Below are positions 8,126 to 20,577 of a stretch of DNA of 64,000 bases, one piece after another. Within the stretch, counting starts at the first letter, position 1. Every line of letters begins with the position of its first letter. The position numbers were made by a program, and so were the translations under genes. This stretch comes from Leptotrichia sp. oral taxon 498 (GTDB lineage Bacteria > Fusobacteriota > Fusobacteriia > Fusobacteriales > Leptotrichiaceae): assembly GCF_002240055.1 (NCBI RefSeq), contig NZ_CP016753.1:124001-188000 (forward strand), in the 5' to 3' direction. The notes below the pieces were generated by a model. That model was given only the letters and a program-made list of their open reading frames with translations, ran no database searches and had not been told where the DNA came from.

Positions 8126-8152
8126 ATAAGGGAAATTTAAAATTTCCCTTAT
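8126..8152 (-). terminator. Palindrome after rpoC, probable terminator
   Basis: A near-perfect inverted repeat, ATAAGGGAAATTT (8126-8138) against AAATTTCCCTTAT (8140-8152), starts 19 bases past the rpoC stop. The T tract is clearer on the plus strand than on the minus strand, so efficiency for rpoC is uncertain. Confidence 0.55.
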
Positions 8153-8170
8153 TTTTTTAATCATAATTTT

Positions 8171-11100
8171 CTATTCTTCAACAGAAATTTCGCCATTTTC
8201 TTGAGCATTGTCATCCAACATTTCTTCCTGATTTTCTTCTTTTTCACTAGCAATATCAGATTTTAACTTGGCATCTAAATGTAAGTAATCTTTGAATCCA
8301 GTTCCTCCTGGCACTCTCTTACCGATTATGACATTTTCTTTCATTCCTTCAAGTTTGTCAATTTTTCCTTCAACTGCCGCATTTGCCAACACTTTTGTAG
8401 TTTCTTGGAACGATGCAGCTGAAATAAAGCTTTCTGTATTTACTGCAGCTTTTGTAATACCTTGTATTACAGGTTCGTAAGTTGCAGGATTTTTCCCATT
8501 TGAAATTAACTTTTCATTTTCTCTTTCAATAATTTTCTTTTCAATTAATTCATCTTCTAGGAACAGAGAATCTCCAACTTCTTTAATTTTTACTTTTTGG
8601 AACATCTGTTTAACTATTATTTCAATATGCTTGTCGTTTACTGTAACCCCTTGTTCACGATAAACTTGCTGCACTGATTCCAAAATAAATTGCTGTGCTT
8701 CCACAAGTCCTTTAATTTTTAGAATATCGTGAGGTGAAACTGGTCCATCTGTAATTTTAGCACCTTTTTCAATTAACATTTCATTAGTTACAACTAGATG
8801 TTCTCCTACGGGAACCGTATATTCTTGAATTAATTCCCCAGTTTCAGGATCTTCAATTAAGATTAGCCTCATACCTTTTTTCTTTTTATCAGAGAATACA
8901 ACACGCCCTGCAAATTCTGATAAAATAGCTTTTCCTTTAGGATTTCTTGCTTCAAATAATTCTTGCACACGAGGAAGACCTCCAGTAATATCTTTATTTC
9001 CTTCTCCTGTTTTCAAAATTTTTGTAATAATTTGACCTTTTTTAACAATATCCCCTTCATTTACCATCAAATATGCACCATATGGAACTGCATATTCCAC
9101 TCTTCTGTTATCTTTTGTATAAATTATGATTCTAGGATTTACATCGCTGCTTTCCACAGGTTTTATTGCTACTTTTTCAGTAACTCCATATTTTACATCA
9201 ATATTTTCTCTCACATAAATATCTCTAAATTCAACTTTACCTTCTTCAGATGTAATAATTGGTGTCTGATAAGGATCAAATTCAACTAGCACTTGTCCTT
9301 TTTTGACTGCATCTCCGTCCTTCACATGTAAAATCGAACCAGATTGTATTTCATATCTATGTTTTCCTATTATTAAACGTCCATTTTGAGAAACGACAAT
9401 TTCTTTCCCTTCTTCATTTACAAGTGTAGAAATACCTCTAAATTTAACTTTTCCAGAAACATCCGCTTTATAGTCAGATTGGACTGAAGCCGCTGTGGCA
9501 ACCCCTCCAGTATGGAAAGTACGCATTGTAAGCTGTGTACCAGGTTCTCCAATTGATTGAGCTGCAATTACTCCAACTGCTTCTCCTTTCAAAATTTCCT
9601 TATGATTAGACAAATCAAGTCCATAACATTTTCTACAAACACCTTTTTCTAATTTACAAGTTAGCGGCGTTCTGATTTCCACTTCACGAATGTCCAGTTC
9701 TTCGATTTTCTTAATCAATTCATCGTTAATCAAAGTATTTCTAGTCGCAATAACTTCTCCATTATGAATCAAATCTTTTGCAAGTGTTCTACCATAAATT
9801 CTCTCACTTAATTTTTCAATAACTTCCCCAGCATCCATCAAATCTGATACGACAATTCCGTGTTCACATCCACAGTCATCGTGATTTACAATAACTTCGT
9901 GCGAAATATCAACTAACCTTCTTGTCAAATATCCTGAATCCGCCGTTCTTAATGCAGTATCGGCAAGTCCTTTTCTTGCTCCATGCGATGACATAAAGAA
10001 TTCCAAGATATTAAGTCCTTCTCTAAAGTTTGCTTTAATTGGCATCTCAATAATTCTACCTTGTGTATCTGCCATAAGTCCACGCATTCCACCTAATTGA
10101 CGCATTTGTGCGATTGAACCCCTGGCTCCAGAATTTGCCATCATATACACTGGATTAAATTCATCTAGGTTATTCATCATATCTTTTGTTACTTTTTCAG
10201 TTGCTTCTGCCCAAATACTTACTGTTTTTCTATATCTTTCTTCATTAATAATTTCCCCAGCTTTATATTGTTTTTCAACTTCTGCTACACCTTTTTCAGC
10301 ATTTTCAAGTATTTCTTTTTTAGTTTCAGGAATTTTTAAATCTTCAATTCCAACTGTAATTCCAGCAAGTGTACCATAATGGAATCCAAATGCTTTAATA
10401 TCATCAAGTAAACTTGAAGTTTTCTCAAATCCATATCTTTTATAAAGCTCAGCAATCAATTTTGCCAATTCTTTTTTCCCAAACGTGATTCCATAATTTC
10501 TAACTTCTTTCGGCAAGATTAAGTTAAACATTAATCTTCCAGGAGTTGTGTCAAGTAATTTATCTTCCACTCTTACTTTTACTAAGGCATGGACTGACAC
10601 TTTTCCACTTTGATAAGCAGTAATTAACTGATTTCTGTTAGAAAATACTTTTCCTTCTCCTTTTGCACCTTTTTTTTCTTTTGTCATATAATAACATCCC
10701 ATTACCATATCTTGAGAAGGAACTGCAATTGGTTTTCCACTTGATGGCGCAATAATATTATTTGTTGCAAGCATAAGTAATTTTGCTTCCATTTGTGCTT
10801 CTTGTGACAACACTAAGTGAACTGCCATTTGATCCCCATCAAAATCGGCATTAAACGCTGAACATACTAAAGGATGAAGTCTTATCGCTTTTCCTTCTAT
10901 TAAAATTGGCTCAAACGCTTGAATTGACAGTCTATGTAATGTTGGCGCACGATTTAACAGCACAGGGTGATTTTTAATTATTTCTTCAATCAATTCCCAT
11001 ACATTTTCGTCTTCTTCTTCCACCATTTTTTTTGCGATTTTCACATTGGAAGCCAATTCTCTTTGTACTAATTCTCTCATTAAAAATGGTTTATATAGCT

Positions 11101-12190
11101 CAAGCGCCATCTTTTTAGGAAGTCCACATTGATTCATTTTTAAGCTTGGTCCAACAACAATTACCGATCTTCCAGAATAATCAACCCTTTTTCCCAAAAG
11201 GTTTTGTCTAAATCTACCTTGTTTTCCTTTTAACATGTCAGATAATGATTTTAGCTCCCTATTGTTTTGAGTAACTACTGGTTTTCCACGACGACCGTTG
11301 TCAATTAAAGCGTCAACAGCTTCCTGAAGCATTCTCTTTTCATTTTTTATGACAATTTCAGGCGCTTTTATCGACATCAATTTTTTAAGTCTTATATTTC
11401 TGTTGATTACTCTTCTGTATAAGTCATTTAAGTCAGATGTTGCAAATCTTCCCCCATCAAGCTGCACCATTGGTCTTAAGTCTGCAGGAATTACAGGAAG
11501 TACAGTCATAATCATCCATTCAGGTCTATTTCCAGAAAGGATTAAATCTCTTACTATTTTTAATCTTTTTATAACTTTTTTCCTTTTTTGAGATGAATGT
11601 TCCGTATCCATCTCATTTTCCAACTTTTGTTCCAACTCTTTCAAATCAATTTCTTCTAATAGCGCTAAAACTCCTTCAGCTCCCATTTTTGCTGTAAATT
11701 CATTTTTAAATTGACTTTCATAAAGTTTATATTCCCTATCAGTCAAAATTTGACCTTTTTCAAGTCCCGTTTCTCCTGGATCAGTTACAATATATCTAGA
11801 AAAGTACAAGACTGATTCCAATTCTTTTGTGCTTATTCCAAGTAAAAGACTCATTTTATTAGGTGTTCCTTTGGAATACCAAATATGTGCAATTGGCGTA
11901 GCAAGTTTAATGTGTCCCATTCTTTCACGACGGACTTTTGAAGTAGTTACTTCAACTCCACATTTTTCACAGACCATTCCTTTGTAACGCATTCTTTTGT
12001 ATTTTCCACACGCACATTCATAGTCTTTTGAAGGTCCGAATATTCTCTCGCAGAAAAGCCCTTCCATTTCAGGCTTAAGTGTTCTGTAATTTATTGTTTC
12101 CGCTTTTGTAATTTCTCCGTATGACCATTCCAATATTTTTTCCGGCGATGCCAGTTTTATTTGAATACTATCAAAATCTCTTATACTCAT
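8171..12190 (-). CDS. rpoC: RNA polymerase beta-prime subunit
   Basis: About 1339 residues. The N-terminal zinc-binding cysteines are seen in [20 protein letters not shown] (about residues 60-85). The catalytic Mg-binding [12 protein letters not shown] is near residue 447. The second zinc site has CGCEHG and CRKCYG in the C-terminal half, and the C-terminal [16 protein letters not shown] trigger-loop region is intact. The start is ATG 12190 (MSIRDFDS), nine bases after GGAGG; an upstream in-frame TTG-type start at 12208 would overlap this Shine-Dalgarno. It is cotranscribed with rpoB, about 69 bp apart. Confidence 0.98.
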   Translation of the reverse strand: MSIRDFDSIQIKLASPEKILEWSYGEITKAETINYRTLKPEMEGLFCERIFGPSKDYECACGKYKRMRYKGMVCEKCGVEVTTSKVRRERMGHIKLATPIAHIWYSKGTPNKMSLLLGISTKELESVLYFSRYIVTDPGETGLEKGQILTDREYKLYESQFKNEFTAKMGAEGVLALLEEIDLKELEQKLENEMDTEHSSQKRKKVIKRLKIVRDLILSGNRPEWMIMTVLPVIPADLRPMVQLDGGRFATSDLNDLYRRVINRNIRLKKLMSIKAPEIVIKNEKRMLQEAVDALIDNGRRGKPVVTQNNRELKSLSDMLKGKQGRFRQNLLGKRVDYSGRSVIVVGPSLKMNQCGLPKKMALELYKPFLMRELVQRELASNVKIAKKMVEEEDENVWELIEEIIKNHPVLLNRAPTLHRLSIQAFEPILIEGKAIRLHPLVCSAFNADFDGDQMAVHLVLSQEAQMEAKLLMLATNNIIAPSSGKPIAVPSQDMVMGCYYMTKEKKGAKGEGKVFSNRNQLITAYQSGKVSVHALVKVRVEDKLLDTTPGRLMFNLILPKEVRNYGITFGKKELAKLIAELYKRYGFEKTSSLLDDIKAFGFHYGTLAGITVGIEDLKIPETKKEILENAEKGVAEVEKQYKAGEIINEERYRKTVSIWAEATEKVTKDMMNNLDEFNPVYMMANSGARGSIAQMRQLGGMRGLMADTQGRIIEMPIKANFREGLNILEFFMSSHGARKGLADTALRTADSGYLTRRLVDISHEVIVNHDDCGCEHGIVVSDLMDAGEVIEKLSERIYGRTLAKDLIHNGEVIATRNTLINDELIKKIEELDIREVEIRTPLTCKLEKGVCRKCYGLDLSNHKEILKGEAVGVIAAQSIGEPGTQLTMRTFHTGGVATAASVQSDYKADVSGKVKFRGISTLVNEEGKEIVVSQNGRLIIGKHRYEIQSGSILHVKDGDAVKKGQVLVEFDPYQTPIITSEEGKVEFRDIYVRENIDVKYGVTEKVAIKPVESSDVNPRIIIYTKDNRRVEYAVPYGAYLMVNEGDIVKKGQIITKILKTGEGNKDITGGLPRVQELFEARNPKGKAILSEFAGRVVFSDKKKKGMRLILIEDPETGELIQEYTVPVGEHLVVTNEMLIEKGAKITDGPVSPHDILKIKGLVEAQQFILESVQQVYREQGVTVNDKHIEIIVKQMFQKVKIKEVGDSLFLEDELIEKKIIERENEKLISNGKNPATYEPVIQGITKAAVNTESFISAASFQETTKVLANAAVEGKIDKLEGMKENVIIGKRVPGGTGFKDYLHLDAKLKSDIASEKEENQEEMLDDNAQENGEISVEE

Positions 12191-12219
12191 TAATAAGAGC
12201 CTCCTCAATATTATTTATT

Positions 12220-12242
12220 CCACTTTTTTTAAAAGAAAGTGG
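12220..12242 (-). other. Intercistronic hairpin between rpoB and rpoC
   Basis: CCACTTT and AAAGTGG form a 7-bp stem with a 9-base T/A loop just before the rpoC Shine-Dalgarno. It is not followed by a T tract on the minus strand, so it is more likely a processing or stability element than a terminator. Confidence 0.35.
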
Positions 12243-12259
12243 CAAACTTTTTTATTTTT

Positions 12260-15200
12260 TTATGCATCAACATTTTTATCTAATTCAATTTGCTGCCCAT
12301 CTTTATCATAAAGAGCCACATCTAATCCAAGTGACTGGAATTCTTTTATAAGCACTCTGAATGATTCTGGTGCATCTGCTTCTGGCATTGCTTCTCCTTT
12401 TACGATTGCTTCATAAGTTTTTGTTCTTCCGCTGATGTCATCTGATTTTACAGTCAACATTTCCTGCAAGATATTTGATGCCCCATAAGCTTCCAATGCC
12501 CAAACTTCCATTTCTCCAAGTCTTTGTCCACCAAATTGAGCTTTTCCTCCAAGTGGCTGTTGAGTGACAAGTGAATATGGTCCAATTGCTCTGGCGTGCA
12601 TTTTATCTTCTACCAAGTGGTGAAGTTTTAACATATACATACGACCAACTGTTACAGGATTGTCAAACGGTTGCCCAGTTCTTCCATCAATTAATTTTAC
12701 TTTACCAGTTCTACTGTATCCAGCTTCTTCTAAATAATTTTTCACATCATCTTCGCTAGCACCATCAAATACAGGTGTTGCAATATATTTGTCAATATCT
12801 CCAATTGCAAGTCCCAAGTGAACTTCTAATACCTGTCCAATATTCATACGTGATGGCACTCCAAGTGGATTAAGGCAGACATCAATTGGCGTTCCGTCTT
12901 CCAAATGCGGCATATCTTCAATCGGCAATACTCTTGAAATTACCCCTTTATTTCCATGTCGTCCCGACATCTTATCTCCAACCATTATTTTTCTTTTTTC
13001 AGCGATATAAATTCTAATTAATTTATTTACTCCAGCTTTTAGGTCATCTCCGTTTTCTTTAGTTAATTCCAATACATCGACAACTGTCCCTTTCACTCCA
13101 TGTGGAAGTCTAAGCGATGTATCTCTCACATCTTTTGCTTTTTCTCCGAATATTGCACGAAGCAACTTTTCTTCGGCAGGCGGTTCAGTTTCCCCTTTAG
13201 GTGTAACTTTTCCGACTAAAATATCATCTGGGACAACGTGTGCTCCAACTCTTATAATTCCATTTTCATCAAGGTTTTTAAGCGCTTCTTCAGATACATT
13301 AGGAATTTCTCTTGTAATTTCTTCATCTCCCAATTTTGTTGTTCTTGCTTCAGTATCAAATTGTTCGATATGAATTGAAGTAAATACATCATCTTTACGA
13401 AGTCTTTCTGAAATCAAGATTCCATCTTCAAAGTTATATCCTTCCCAAGGCATAAACGCAAGTAAAATATTTTTTCCAAGTGCTAAATCTCCTCCAGCTG
13501 TTGAAGGTCCGTCAGCAATTATATCACCTTTTTTAACTTTTGCTCCCAAATCTGTAATTGGTTTTTGGTGAAGACACATAGACTGATTTGATTTTTCAAA
13601 ATTCAAAAGTCTGTGTGAGTACTCTTTTCCATCTTCATCTGTCACAACTATTTTTCTAGCGTCGACATAAGTAACTGTTCCAGTTGCTTGTGAAGTAATT
13701 ACTGCTCCAGAATCCACAGCCACTTTTCTTTCAAGTCCTGTTCCCACATAAGGTGCTTCTGTTTTAAGCAAAGGTACTGCTTGACGTTGCATATTTGACC
13801 CCATTAGCGCACGATTGGCATCATCATGTTCTAAAAATGGAATAAGTCCCGCTGACACTGACACAAGCTGTTTAGGCGACACATCCAATATATCGACTTT
13901 AGATTTGTCAATATGCACAATTTCATCTCCGTAACGGCAAACAACTTCATCTGTTAAGAAATTTCCATCTTTGTCAATAGGAGTATCCGCCTGTGCGATA
14001 AATAATCCTTCTTCTTCATCCGCTGCCAAATATTCAATGTCATCAAAATCCGCTTTACCATTTTTAATTTTTACAAATGGAGTTTCGATAAATCCATATT
14101 TATTAACTTTTCCATAGGTTGAAAGTGAAGCGATAAGTCCGATATTTGGTCCTTCTGGTGTTTCTATTGGACAAATTCTACCATAGTGTGAATTATGAAC
14201 GTCACGCACTTCAAATCCCGCTCTATCTCTTGAAAGTCCTCCAGGTCCTAACGCAGAAATTCTTCTTTTATGAGTCAATTCTGACAATGGATTTGACTGA
14301 TCCATAAATTGCGACAATTGTCCACTTCCAAAAAATTCAAGAATTAACGCATTTAATGGTTTTGTATTTAGCAAGCTTTGTGGTGTCAAAGTTGTAATAT
14401 CTTGGATTGTCATTTTTTCTCTTACCATTTTTGACATTTTTAACATTCCGCCTTTTATCTGAATGGATAAAAGTTCTCCAACTCCTCTCACACGACGGTT
14501 CGACAAGTTATCAATATCATCTGTAAATCCTTCCCCACTCACAAGATTTTTTACATATTCAATTGTGTGTAAAACATCTTCTTTTGTAAGTACAATTACA
14601 TCTTCTGGCACATTAATTTTAAGCCTTTTATTAATTTTATATCTTCCTACATCTGCTAGATCATATCTTTGAGGATTAAAAAACATCTGTTTTACAAGTG
14701 ATCTAGCACTATCAACTGTAACTAAATCCCCTGGTCTTAGTTTTCTAAACACTTCTATTACAGCCTCATCATTTGTCGTTGTGCTGTCGTTTAACATTGC
14801 ATTCGCAATAATTCTATCTTCAGGTTTCACTTCCCAAATATCAAGTTTTTGAAGTTTTTCATCCAATATTTTTTCAATGACAACTCCGTCAATCAATTCT
14901 TTAGATTCAACAATAAATTCCCCTGTTTCTTCGTCAATTACATCCTCTCTTACAAAACTTCCTTCCAGTTTTAAACGCAAAATTTCGTCTAACTCGTTCC
15001 CCTTATATTTTTCATAAATTTCTGACAAATCAATAGTTTTAGCTTCAAAAAACTCATCCATAATTTGTTCGTTTGATTCAAAAAAATCAACTGCTTTTAA
15101 GAAAACTGGAAGTAAGACTTTCTTCCTTCTATCAATTTTTACATTAAGAACATCATTTTTATCCGTTTCAAACTCAAGCCAAGTTCCTTTATAAGGAATT

Positions 15201-15706
15201 ATCTTTCCAATAAATACATCTTTTCCCGTCTGAATGTTCAATTCTTTATTAAAAGTTATTCCTGGAGATCTATGTAACTGTGAAATGACAACTCTTTCTG
15301 CTCCATTTATAATGAATGTCGCTTTATCTGTCATTAAAGGTATATCTCCAAAATGAACTAATGTTTCCTGAATTTCTCCTGTTCTTTTATTAGTTAATTT
15401 TAATCTAACTTTTAATTGACCGGAATATGTTTTACCTCTTTTTTTACACTCTAGTTCGTCGTTTAATGGCTCGTCATTTTCGTGAATTTCATACCACAAA
15501 TATTCTAATTTTAACAGTCCGTTGCTTGATTCAATCGGAAAAATTTCGTTAAAAATCGACTCAAACCCTTTATTTTCTCTTTTTTGAGGTGGCAATTTTG
15601 TCTGTAAAAAATCTTCGTAAGAATTTATCTGAAATTCTAAAAAATGTGGCATTTCCCCTCTGTCTACTATTTTTCCAAAACTATATCTTTCAATAAGTTT
15701 GTCCAT
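12260..15706 (-). CDS. rpoB: RNA polymerase beta subunit
   Basis: 1148 residues, the compact form without the large lineage-specific insertions of E. coli RpoB (1342). The rifampicin-binding cluster near residues 459-480 reads [16 protein letters not shown] then [15 protein letters not shown]. All main resistance positions (E. coli Q513, D516, H526, S531) carry the sensitive residue, so susceptibility to rifampicin is predicted. The C-terminal part keeps [13 protein letters not shown] and [24 protein letters not shown] start after GGGAGG. It is separated from rplL by a 340-bp spacer with a terminator-like hairpin. Confidence 0.98.
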   Translation of the reverse strand: MDKLIERYSFGKIVDRGEMPHFLEFQINSYEDFLQTKLPPQKRENKGFESIFNEIFPIESSNGLLKLEYLWYEIHENDEPLNDELECKKRGKTYSGQLKVRLKLTNKRTGEIQETLVHFGDIPLMTDKATFIINGAERVVISQLHRSPGITFNKELNIQTGKDVFIGKIIPYKGTWLEFETDKNDVLNVKIDRRKKVLLPVFLKAVDFFESNEQIMDEFFEAKTIDLSEIYEKYKGNELDEILRLKLEGSFVREDVIDEETGEFIVESKELIDGVVIEKILDEKLQKLDIWEVKPEDRIIANAMLNDSTTTNDEAVIEVFRKLRPGDLVTVDSARSLVKQMFFNPQRYDLADVGRYKINKRLKINVPEDVIVLTKEDVLHTIEYVKNLVSGEGFTDDIDNLSNRRVRGVGELLSIQIKGGMLKMSKMVREKMTIQDITTLTPQSLLNTKPLNALILEFFGSGQLSQFMDQSNPLSELTHKRRISALGPGGLSRDRAGFEVRDVHNSHYGRICPIETPEGPNIGLIASLSTYGKVNKYGFIETPFVKIKNGKADFDDIEYLAADEEEGLFIAQADTPIDKDGNFLTDEVVCRYGDEIVHIDKSKVDILDVSPKQLVSVSAGLIPFLEHDDANRALMGSNMQRQAVPLLKTEAPYVGTGLERKVAVDSGAVITSQATGTVTYVDARKIVVTDEDGKEYSHRLLNFEKSNQSMCLHQKPITDLGAKVKKGDIIADGPSTAGGDLALGKNILLAFMPWEGYNFEDGILISERLRKDDVFTSIHIEQFDTEARTTKLGDEEITREIPNVSEEALKNLDENGIIRVGAHVVPDDILVGKVTPKGETEPPAEEKLLRAIFGEKAKDVRDTSLRLPHGVKGTVVDVLELTKENGDDLKAGVNKLIRIYIAEKRKIMVGDKMSGRHGNKGVISRVLPIEDMPHLEDGTPIDVCLNPLGVPSRMNIGQVLEVHLGLAIGDIDKYIATPVFDGASEDDVKNYLEEAGYSRTGKVKLIDGRTGQPFDNPVTVGRMYMLKLHHLVEDKMHARAIGPYSLVTQQPLGGKAQFGGQRLGEMEVWALEAYGASNILQEMLTVKSDDISGRTKTYEAIVKGEAMPEADAPESFRVLIKEFQSLGLDVALYDKDGQQIELDKNVDA

Positions 15707-16046
15707 TTAAAAATTTCCTCCCTGTCATAGAACATATTCACTTTTATTAAAATTAAATTTAAAAATTAAACTTTACTTGAATGTTCTTATTTAATTTGAT
15801 TTTTATATTTAATTATTTCAAAATTCACAAAATAATTAAATCTTAAATTTATTTCAACATAAAAATTAATACAAAAAAGACCGTATTTACACGATTTTCT
15901 TTTTATACTGCAAAATATATTTATCAAACTATATAAAAAATTCAATAAATATACTTTAATTTTTATATTCAAACACAAAATAGTGGAAAAAGACACTCCC
16001 TATTCTTTCAAAAGAGTGTCTTAACTATTGATTTGGCTTAAGCGAA
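15707..16046 (-). other. rplL-rpoB intergenic spacer
   Basis: The 340 bases are extremely AT-rich. No convincing gene is seen; a 69-codon frame at 15787-15996 is composition-driven and lacks a good start. The rplL-proximal end carries the hairpin annotated separately. A promoter for rpoBC may lie here, but I could not single one out. Confidence 0.6.
15978..16022 (-). terminator. Terminator/attenuator after rplL
   Basis: Minus-strand AAGACACTC (16022-16014) pairs perfectly with GAGTGTCTT (15998-15990) and is followed by TTTCCACTATTTTG. It begins 25 bases past the rplL stop. Partial termination between rplJL and rpoBC is a familiar way of setting the excess of L7/L12 over polymerase subunits; applying that here is inference. 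Confidence 0.7.
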
Positions 16047-16415
16047 CTATTTTAATTCAACAGTTGCTCCTGCAGCTTCTAATTTACCTTTAATTTCTTC
16101 AGCTTCTTCTTTAGATGCTCCTTCTTTAACTGCTTTTCCTCCATCTTCAACTAATGCTTTAGCTTCTTTCAACCCTAATCCTGTAATTGCTCTTACTTCT
16201 TTAATTACTGCTAATTTAGCTCCTCCTGCTGATGTCAAGATTACATCAAATTCAGTTTTTTCTTCAGCGGCTCCTCCTGCTGCAGCTCCTCCTGCTACTG
16301 CAACTGGTTGTGCAGATACTCCAAATGTTTCTTCAATAGCTTCAACTACTTCTTTTAATTCTAATACAGACATAACTTTTAAGTCTTCTATAAATTGATC
16401 TTTATTAAATGCCAT
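16047..16415 (-). CDS. rplL: 50S ribosomal protein L7/L12
   Basis: 122 residues, typical length. An N-terminal dimerisation helix is followed by the Ala/Gly-rich hinge ([15 protein letters not shown], about residues 38-52) and the globular factor-binding domain with [24 protein letters not shown] start after AGGAGGAAATAAA. It forms the ribosomal stalk with L10 (rplJ), directly upstream. Confidence 0.97.
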   Translation of the reverse strand: MAFNKDQFIEDLKVMSVLELKEVVEAIEETFGVSAQPVAVAGGAAAGGAAEEKTEFDVILTSAGGAKLAVIKEVRAITGLGLKEAKALVEDGGKAVKEGASKEEAEEIKGKLEAAGATVELK

Positions 16416-16462
16416 TATTTTATTTCCTCCTAAATTATTTTTATTTTAATTTTTTCAGCCCG

Positions 16463-16972
16463 CTATTCAGCAGCTGGTTCTCCATTTTCTTTTTGTTCTG
16501 CTACATTTGTCAACGCCACAGCTAACATTCTAACTGGCGATAGCAATCCGTAAGCAACTTGACCAAGTAATTCTTCTCTTGATGGTAATTTTGCTAATGC
16601 TTCAACAGTTTTAACATCAACTCTTTCGGCATCAACCATTCCACCTTTAATTACTAATTTATCTTTTAACTTATTCCCAAATTCGTAAATTAATTTTGAT
16701 GGTGCAACTCCATCTTCATAACCTACTGCAAAAGATGTTGTCCCTTCCAATAAGTCATCAAAGTCTGCTTCGATTCCAACTTCTTTTAATGCAATTTTCA
16801 CAAGTCTATTTTTTGCTACAAAATATTCAACTTTTGATTCTCTAGCATTTTTACGAAGTTCTGTATCTTCATTAACACTGATTCCTTTATAATCAACAAA
16901 AACCATAGCTTTTGCATCTTTTAATTTTTCAGTCAATTTTTTAACTGCATCTAATTTTGCTTGTGCTGGCAA
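16463..16972 (-). CDS. rplJ: 50S ribosomal protein L10
   Basis: About 169 residues from TTG 16972. The RNA-binding N-terminal domain (KDAKAMVFVDYKGIS) and the C-terminal helix that carries L7/L12 dimers are recognisable. TTG 16972 lies eight bases after AGGAGG. An in-frame GTG at 16981 lies inside that Shine-Dalgarno and cannot be used with it. L10 is expected to regulate its own operon by binding the leader at 16987-17172. Confidence 0.93.
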   Translation of the reverse strand: MPAQAKLDAVKKLTEKLKDAKAMVFVDYKGISVNEDTELRKNARESKVEYFVAKNRLVKIALKEVGIEADFDDLLEGTTSFAVGYEDGVAPSKLIYEFGNKLKDKLVIKGGMVDAERVDVKTVEALAKLPSREELLGQVAYGLLSPVRMLAVALTNVAEQKENGEPAAE

Positions 16973-16986
16973 TTTATTCACCTCCT

Positions 16987-17172
16987 CAAATAAAAAAGCC
17001 TCTGAAACAAAAACAATAAGCCAGAGGTATTATTATAACGAAACCTATCATAAGAATTCATACTAAAAACTCCAATAATTCATTACAACTACCTCGGTAG
17101 GATTTTATGAATTTTCCATTCTACCTACTGTCTTTGGTTATAGTTAAATAATTCAATTATTTTTTACTATCA
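16987..17172 (-). ncRNA. Ribosomal protein L10 leader with attenuator hairpin
   Basis: The mRNA leader of rplJL contains the conserved L10-leader elements: AAGACAGTAGG with its partner CCTACCGAGGTAG (17130-17088 on the minus strand), which form the kink-turn-like L10 binding structure. Close to rplJ, CCTCTG (17027-17022) pairs with CAGAGG (17004-16999) and is followed by CTTTTTTA, an intrinsic terminator just before the Shine-Dalgarno. This matches the known autogenous control of L10 operons. Confidence 0.8.
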
Positions 17173-17178
17173 AGTGTA

Positions 17179-17207
17179 ATTATATACTATTTATAAAAAA
17201 AAATCAA
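17179..17207 (-). promoter_or_regulatory. Promoter of rplJL
   Basis: Minus-strand TTGATT (17207-17202), 17 bases, TATAAT (17184-17179), just upstream of the L10 leader. Five of six matches at -35 and a perfect -10. Confidence 0.7.
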
Positions 17208-17278
17208 GTATTTTTTGAAAATTTTTTCTTAATTTAACCTGAACTCTCTTTCTTTTATTTTTTATTTTTCAAAAATGC

Positions 17279-17308
17279 TGGACTTATAATAACATTTTTT
17301 AGTATAAT
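17279..17308 (+). promoter_or_regulatory. Putative promoter of fhs
   Basis: TATAAT at 17303-17308, with TGGACT at 17279-17284 eighteen bases upstream. It is diverged from the rplJ promoter, about 54 bp before the fhs start. Confidence 0.5.
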
Positions 17309-17361
17309 ACAAATGTTGAGTAATAAAATAAACTTAAATTACAATTTTTTTAGGAGGAAGA

Positions 17362-19032
17362 ATGACAGATATAGAAATCGCTCAAAAGGCAAAATTAAAA
17401 AAAATTAGCGAAATTGCGCAAAGTATTGGACTTTGTGAAGACGACTATGAACCTTATGGAAAATATAAAGCAAAAGTTAGTCTTGACGTTTTGAAAAGAA
17501 ATGCTAATAAAAAGGACGGAAAATTAATTTTGATGACAGCTGTTACACCAACACCTCCCGGTGAAGGAAAATCAACTGTAACAGTTGGACTTACTCAAGC
17601 GTTAAATAAACTTGGGTATAAATCTATTGCAGCATTAAGAGAACCATCGCTTGGTCCTGTTTTTGGGATGAAAGGGGGAGCTGCAGGTGGCGGAATGTCG
17701 CAAGTTGTTCCAATGGAAGAAATCAACCTTCATTTTACAGGAGATATTCATGCAATAGGAGCTGCGCACAATCTTATTTCAGCTTGTATCGACAATCACA
17801 TTCACTTTGGAAATGAGCTTGATATTGATGTAAATAACATCACTTTTAAAAGAGTTGTGGATATGAATGACAGGAATTTAAGAAACATAGTAATTGGACT
17901 TGGACCAAAAGTAAATGGAATCCCTAGGGAAAATTCATTCCAAATCACCGTTGCATCAGAAATTATGGCTATCTTTTGTCTAGCTGATTCAATTATCGAC
18001 TTAAAGAATAGAATTGGAGAGATTGTCTTTGCTTATAACAGAAAAGGTGAAATGTTGAAAGTAAAACAACTAAACATTCAAGGAGCGGTTGCAGCTCTAT
18101 TAAAAGATGCAATTAAGCCAAATTTAGTTCAAACATTGGAAAATACCCCTGTATTTATTCACGGAGGTCCATTTGCCAACATTGCTCACGGATGTAACTC
18201 TTTAATCGCAACAAAGATGGCACTAAAATTATCGGATTATGTTGTAACAGAAGCTGGATTTGCAGCAGATTTGGGAGCTGAGAAATTTTTAGACATAAAA
18301 GCTAGATTTGGAAATCTTGAACCAAATGTAATCGTTATAGTTGCAACAGTGAGAGCACTAAAACATCACGGCGGCGATAAAGACTTGAAAACTGAAAATT
18401 GTGAAACCCTTGCAAAAGGACTGGAAAACTTGGAAAAACATATCGAAAGTATGCAAAAATACAATATTCCAGTTGTTGTTGCAATTAATAAGTTTATAAC
18501 TGATACAGATGCTGAAATTAAAGTGATAAAAGATTTTTGTAAAAAACAAAATGTTGAAGTTGCACTTTGTGAAATTTGGGAAAAAGGTGGCGAAGGTGGA
18601 AAAGAACTTGTTGAAAAAGTGATGGATGCTATCAAAAAAAATGAAAATTCATCTAAAAAGTATGCTCCACTTTATAATTTAGATCTGACAATTCAAGAAA
18701 AAATTGAAAAAATTGCAAAAGAAATTTATGGAGCAGACGGAGTAAACTTTTCTGCAAAAGCGAAAAAAAATATTCAAAAATATTTGGAAAATGGTTATGA
18801 CAAACTCCCAATCTGTATTTCAAAAACTCAAAAATCACTTTCTGACAACCCAAACTTATTGGGACGGCCAAAAGGATTTAAAATTACGATAAACGAAATA
18901 AGACTATCAGCTGGAGCAGGATTTTTGGTAGCAATGGCTGGAGAAATAATAGATATGCCAGGACTTCCAAGAAAACCAGCGGCTGAGTTAATTGACATTG
19001 ATGAGAACGGAGTAATATCAGGATTATTTTAA
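17362..19032 (+). CDS. fhs: Formate-tetrahydrofolate ligase
   Basis: 556 residues, the standard length. It makes 10-formyl-THF from formate, THF and ATP, feeding purine synthesis and fMet formation. The nucleotide-binding [12 protein letters not shown] is at about residues 63-74. Other signatures are [31 protein letters not shown], and the C-terminal [17 protein letters not shown] start after AGGAGG. It is a single-gene transcript with its own promoter and a strong terminator. Confidence 0.97.
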   Translation: MTDIEIAQKAKLKKISEIAQSIGLCEDDYEPYGKYKAKVSLDVLKRNANKKDGKLILMTAVTPTPPGEGKSTVTVGLTQALNKLGYKSIAALREPSLGPVFGMKGGAAGGGMSQVVPMEEINLHFTGDIHAIGAAHNLISACIDNHIHFGNELDIDVNNITFKRVVDMNDRNLRNIVIGLGPKVNGIPRENSFQITVASEIMAIFCLADSIIDLKNRIGEIVFAYNRKGEMLKVKQLNIQGAVAALLKDAIKPNLVQTLENTPVFIHGGPFANIAHGCNSLIATKMALKLSDYVVTEAGFAADLGAEKFLDIKARFGNLEPNVIVIVATVRALKHHGGDKDLKTENCETLAKGLENLEKHIESMQKYNIPVVVAINKFITDTDAEIKVIKDFCKKQNVEVALCEIWEKGGEGGKELVEKVMDAIKKNENSSKKYAPLYNLDLTIQEKIEKIAKEIYGADGVNFSAKAKKNIQKYLENGYDKLPICISKTQKSLSDNPNLLGRPKGFKITINEIRLSAGAGFLVAMAGEIIDMPGLPRKPAAELIDIDENGVISGLF

Positions 19033-19049
19033 TAAAATTAAATTTAAAA

Positions 19050-19080
19050 AAAGAGAGTTTTAAAATAAACTCTCTTTACT
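19050..19080 (+). terminator. Rho-independent terminator of fhs
   Basis: AAAGAGAGTTTA and TAAACTCTCTTT form a 12-bp stem (19050-19077), followed by a T-rich tract. It starts 18 bases after the stop. Confidence 0.75.
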
Positions 19081-19244
19081 TTATTCTTTTTATTCTTTTT
19101 ATTTTATTTCTTTACTTCTTTATTTCTGTAATTTTTTAATTTCTTAATTTCTTAATTTCTCTCTTTATTATTTTTCTCTTTTTATTTTTTTATCTTTCTT
19201 TATTTTTATTATTTAAAAGATATTTTATCTTATCTTATCTTATT
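19081..19244. repeat. T-rich low-complexity tract
   Basis: About 165 bases of near-pure C/T/A on the plus strand built from short units such as TTATTC, ATTTCTTA and ATCTT (TTATCTTATCTTATCTTA at the end). It lies between the convergent fhs terminator and the end of the sugar transferase. It is non-coding and looks like slippage-generated simple sequence. Confidence 0.6.
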
Positions 19245-20522
19245 TTATCTTCCCTTTCCAAAAATTACAATTGTGATGGTTTTTAATAAAATTTTCATAT
19301 CGAATAAAATATCATGATTTTTTATGTAATATAAGTCATATTGCAATTTTCTGTAGGCATCCTCGACACTTGCTCCGTAGGGATACATCACTTGAGCCCA
19401 GCCTGTAAGCCCGGGTTTTACCGTATGTCTTAAATTATAGTACATTATTTCTTTTTCTAATTGTTTTATGAAAAATTCTCGCTCAGGTCTTGGACCGACA
19501 AAACTCATCTCACCTTTTAAGACATTCCATAGCTGCGGCAATTCGTCCACCCTTGTAAGACGCATAAATTTTCCAAATTTTGTGACACGGTTATCATTTT
19601 TTGTAGCCCATTTTGGTCCATCTTTTTCAGCATCAGTCGTCATCGAACGAAATTTTACGATTTTAAAAGGTTTGTTTCCCTCACCAATTCTTTCCTGAAT
19701 AAAAAATATCGGTCCTTTTGACTCAAGTTTTATAATAATCGCTGCAATAATCATAATCGGAATTACACAAACTCCTATTAATAGCGCAAAAATAATGTCT
19801 AATATTCTTTTGGCTTTTAAGTTGAAATTATTGTGGTAAATTTCAAAACCTGTATTTTCCAAAAACCACTTTGGACTCAGATGCGAAACTGGCAATTTAT
19901 TTTCATACATTTCATAAAATTCTAAATAATTGTAATACTGAAGTCCCTTTAATTTATTTTTCAAAAGTTTGTCAACAATTTTTGGATTTATAAGTAAATT
20001 TTCTGTAAAATCGACAATTATATTTATTTTTTTTAAATCACAAATTTTTAATATATCATATCCGTAATCTTTTTTTTGAACATTTTTGTAATGCTCAATA
20101 AACCTGTATTGTTCGTCATTTTTTATGCTTTCAAGTAAATCTTGGGTATAATCATTTTCTCCTATAAACATAATTCTTTGTCTTTCAACAACTCCCACGA
20201 TTATAATATATCTAAAAACAATTTGAAACATGGCGATTATTCCAAATAGAACTATCGCTTCATAAAATGTAAATATTTTAAAAAAATTAGCCACGGTGGC
20301 AAAAATAAAGTTAACTACACAGACAACCGCCATATCACGAAGACGGTATCTTCCAACTGCAATATTGTAAATATTTCCAACATAATATGCAATTAGCGCG
20401 ACTCCAAATATTCCTATATTCCTGAATCCAAGTCCTCTATTTATAATAATAAGACCTATAAAGTAAACAACTATCGTAAGTATCCAAAATAATGCCAAAT
20501 AATTTTTTCTAACACCACTCAC
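19245..20522 (-). CDS. Undecaprenyl-phosphate sugar phosphotransferase (WbaP/WcaJ-type)
   Basis: 425 residues. Residues 1-120 hold four membrane helices, a cytosolic Rossmann-like region follows, and residue 225 onward is a bacterial sugar transferase domain. Domain signatures: a membrane helix, then [45 protein letters not shown] with PRPE, and the C-terminal [10 protein letters not shown]. The enzyme starts repeat units of exopolysaccharide, capsule or O-antigen on the lipid carrier. GTG start after AGAGGTG. Only an acyltransferase accompanies it; the rest of a polysaccharide cluster is absent. Sugar specificity cannot be read from sequence. Confidence 0.92.
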   Translation of the reverse strand: MSGVRKNYLALFWILTIVVYFIGLIIINRGLGFRNIGIFGVALIAYYVGNIYNIAVGRYRLRDMAVVCVVNFIFATVANFFKIFTFYEAIVLFGIIAMFQIVFRYIIIVGVVERQRIMFIGENDYTQDLLESIKNDEQYRFIEHYKNVQKKDYGYDILKICDLKKINIIVDFTENLLINPKIVDKLLKNKLKGLQYYNYLEFYEMYENKLPVSHLSPKWFLENTGFEIYHNNFNLKAKRILDIIFALLIGVCVIPIMIIAAIIIKLESKGPIFFIQERIGEGNKPFKIVKFRSMTTDAEKDGPKWATKNDNRVTKFGKFMRLTRVDELPQLWNVLKGEMSFVGPRPEREFFIKQLEKEIMYYNLRHTVKPGLTGWAQVMYPYGASVEDAYRKLQYDLYYIKNHDILFDMKILLKTITIVIFGKGR

Positions 20523-20577
20523 TGTTATAATACACCTCTTTCTGATAATTTTTTAATATAATAAAAAGATAAACTTA

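Noticed and set aside
15787-15996. A 69-codon frame between rplL and rpoB
   Set aside because: Hydrophobic, low-complexity translation of AT-rich DNA with no ribosome site; better explained as spacer.
19081-19244. T-rich tract after fhs as a regulatory RNA or long terminator
   Set aside because: Simple-sequence composition with no stable stem; the true terminator is at 19050-19080.
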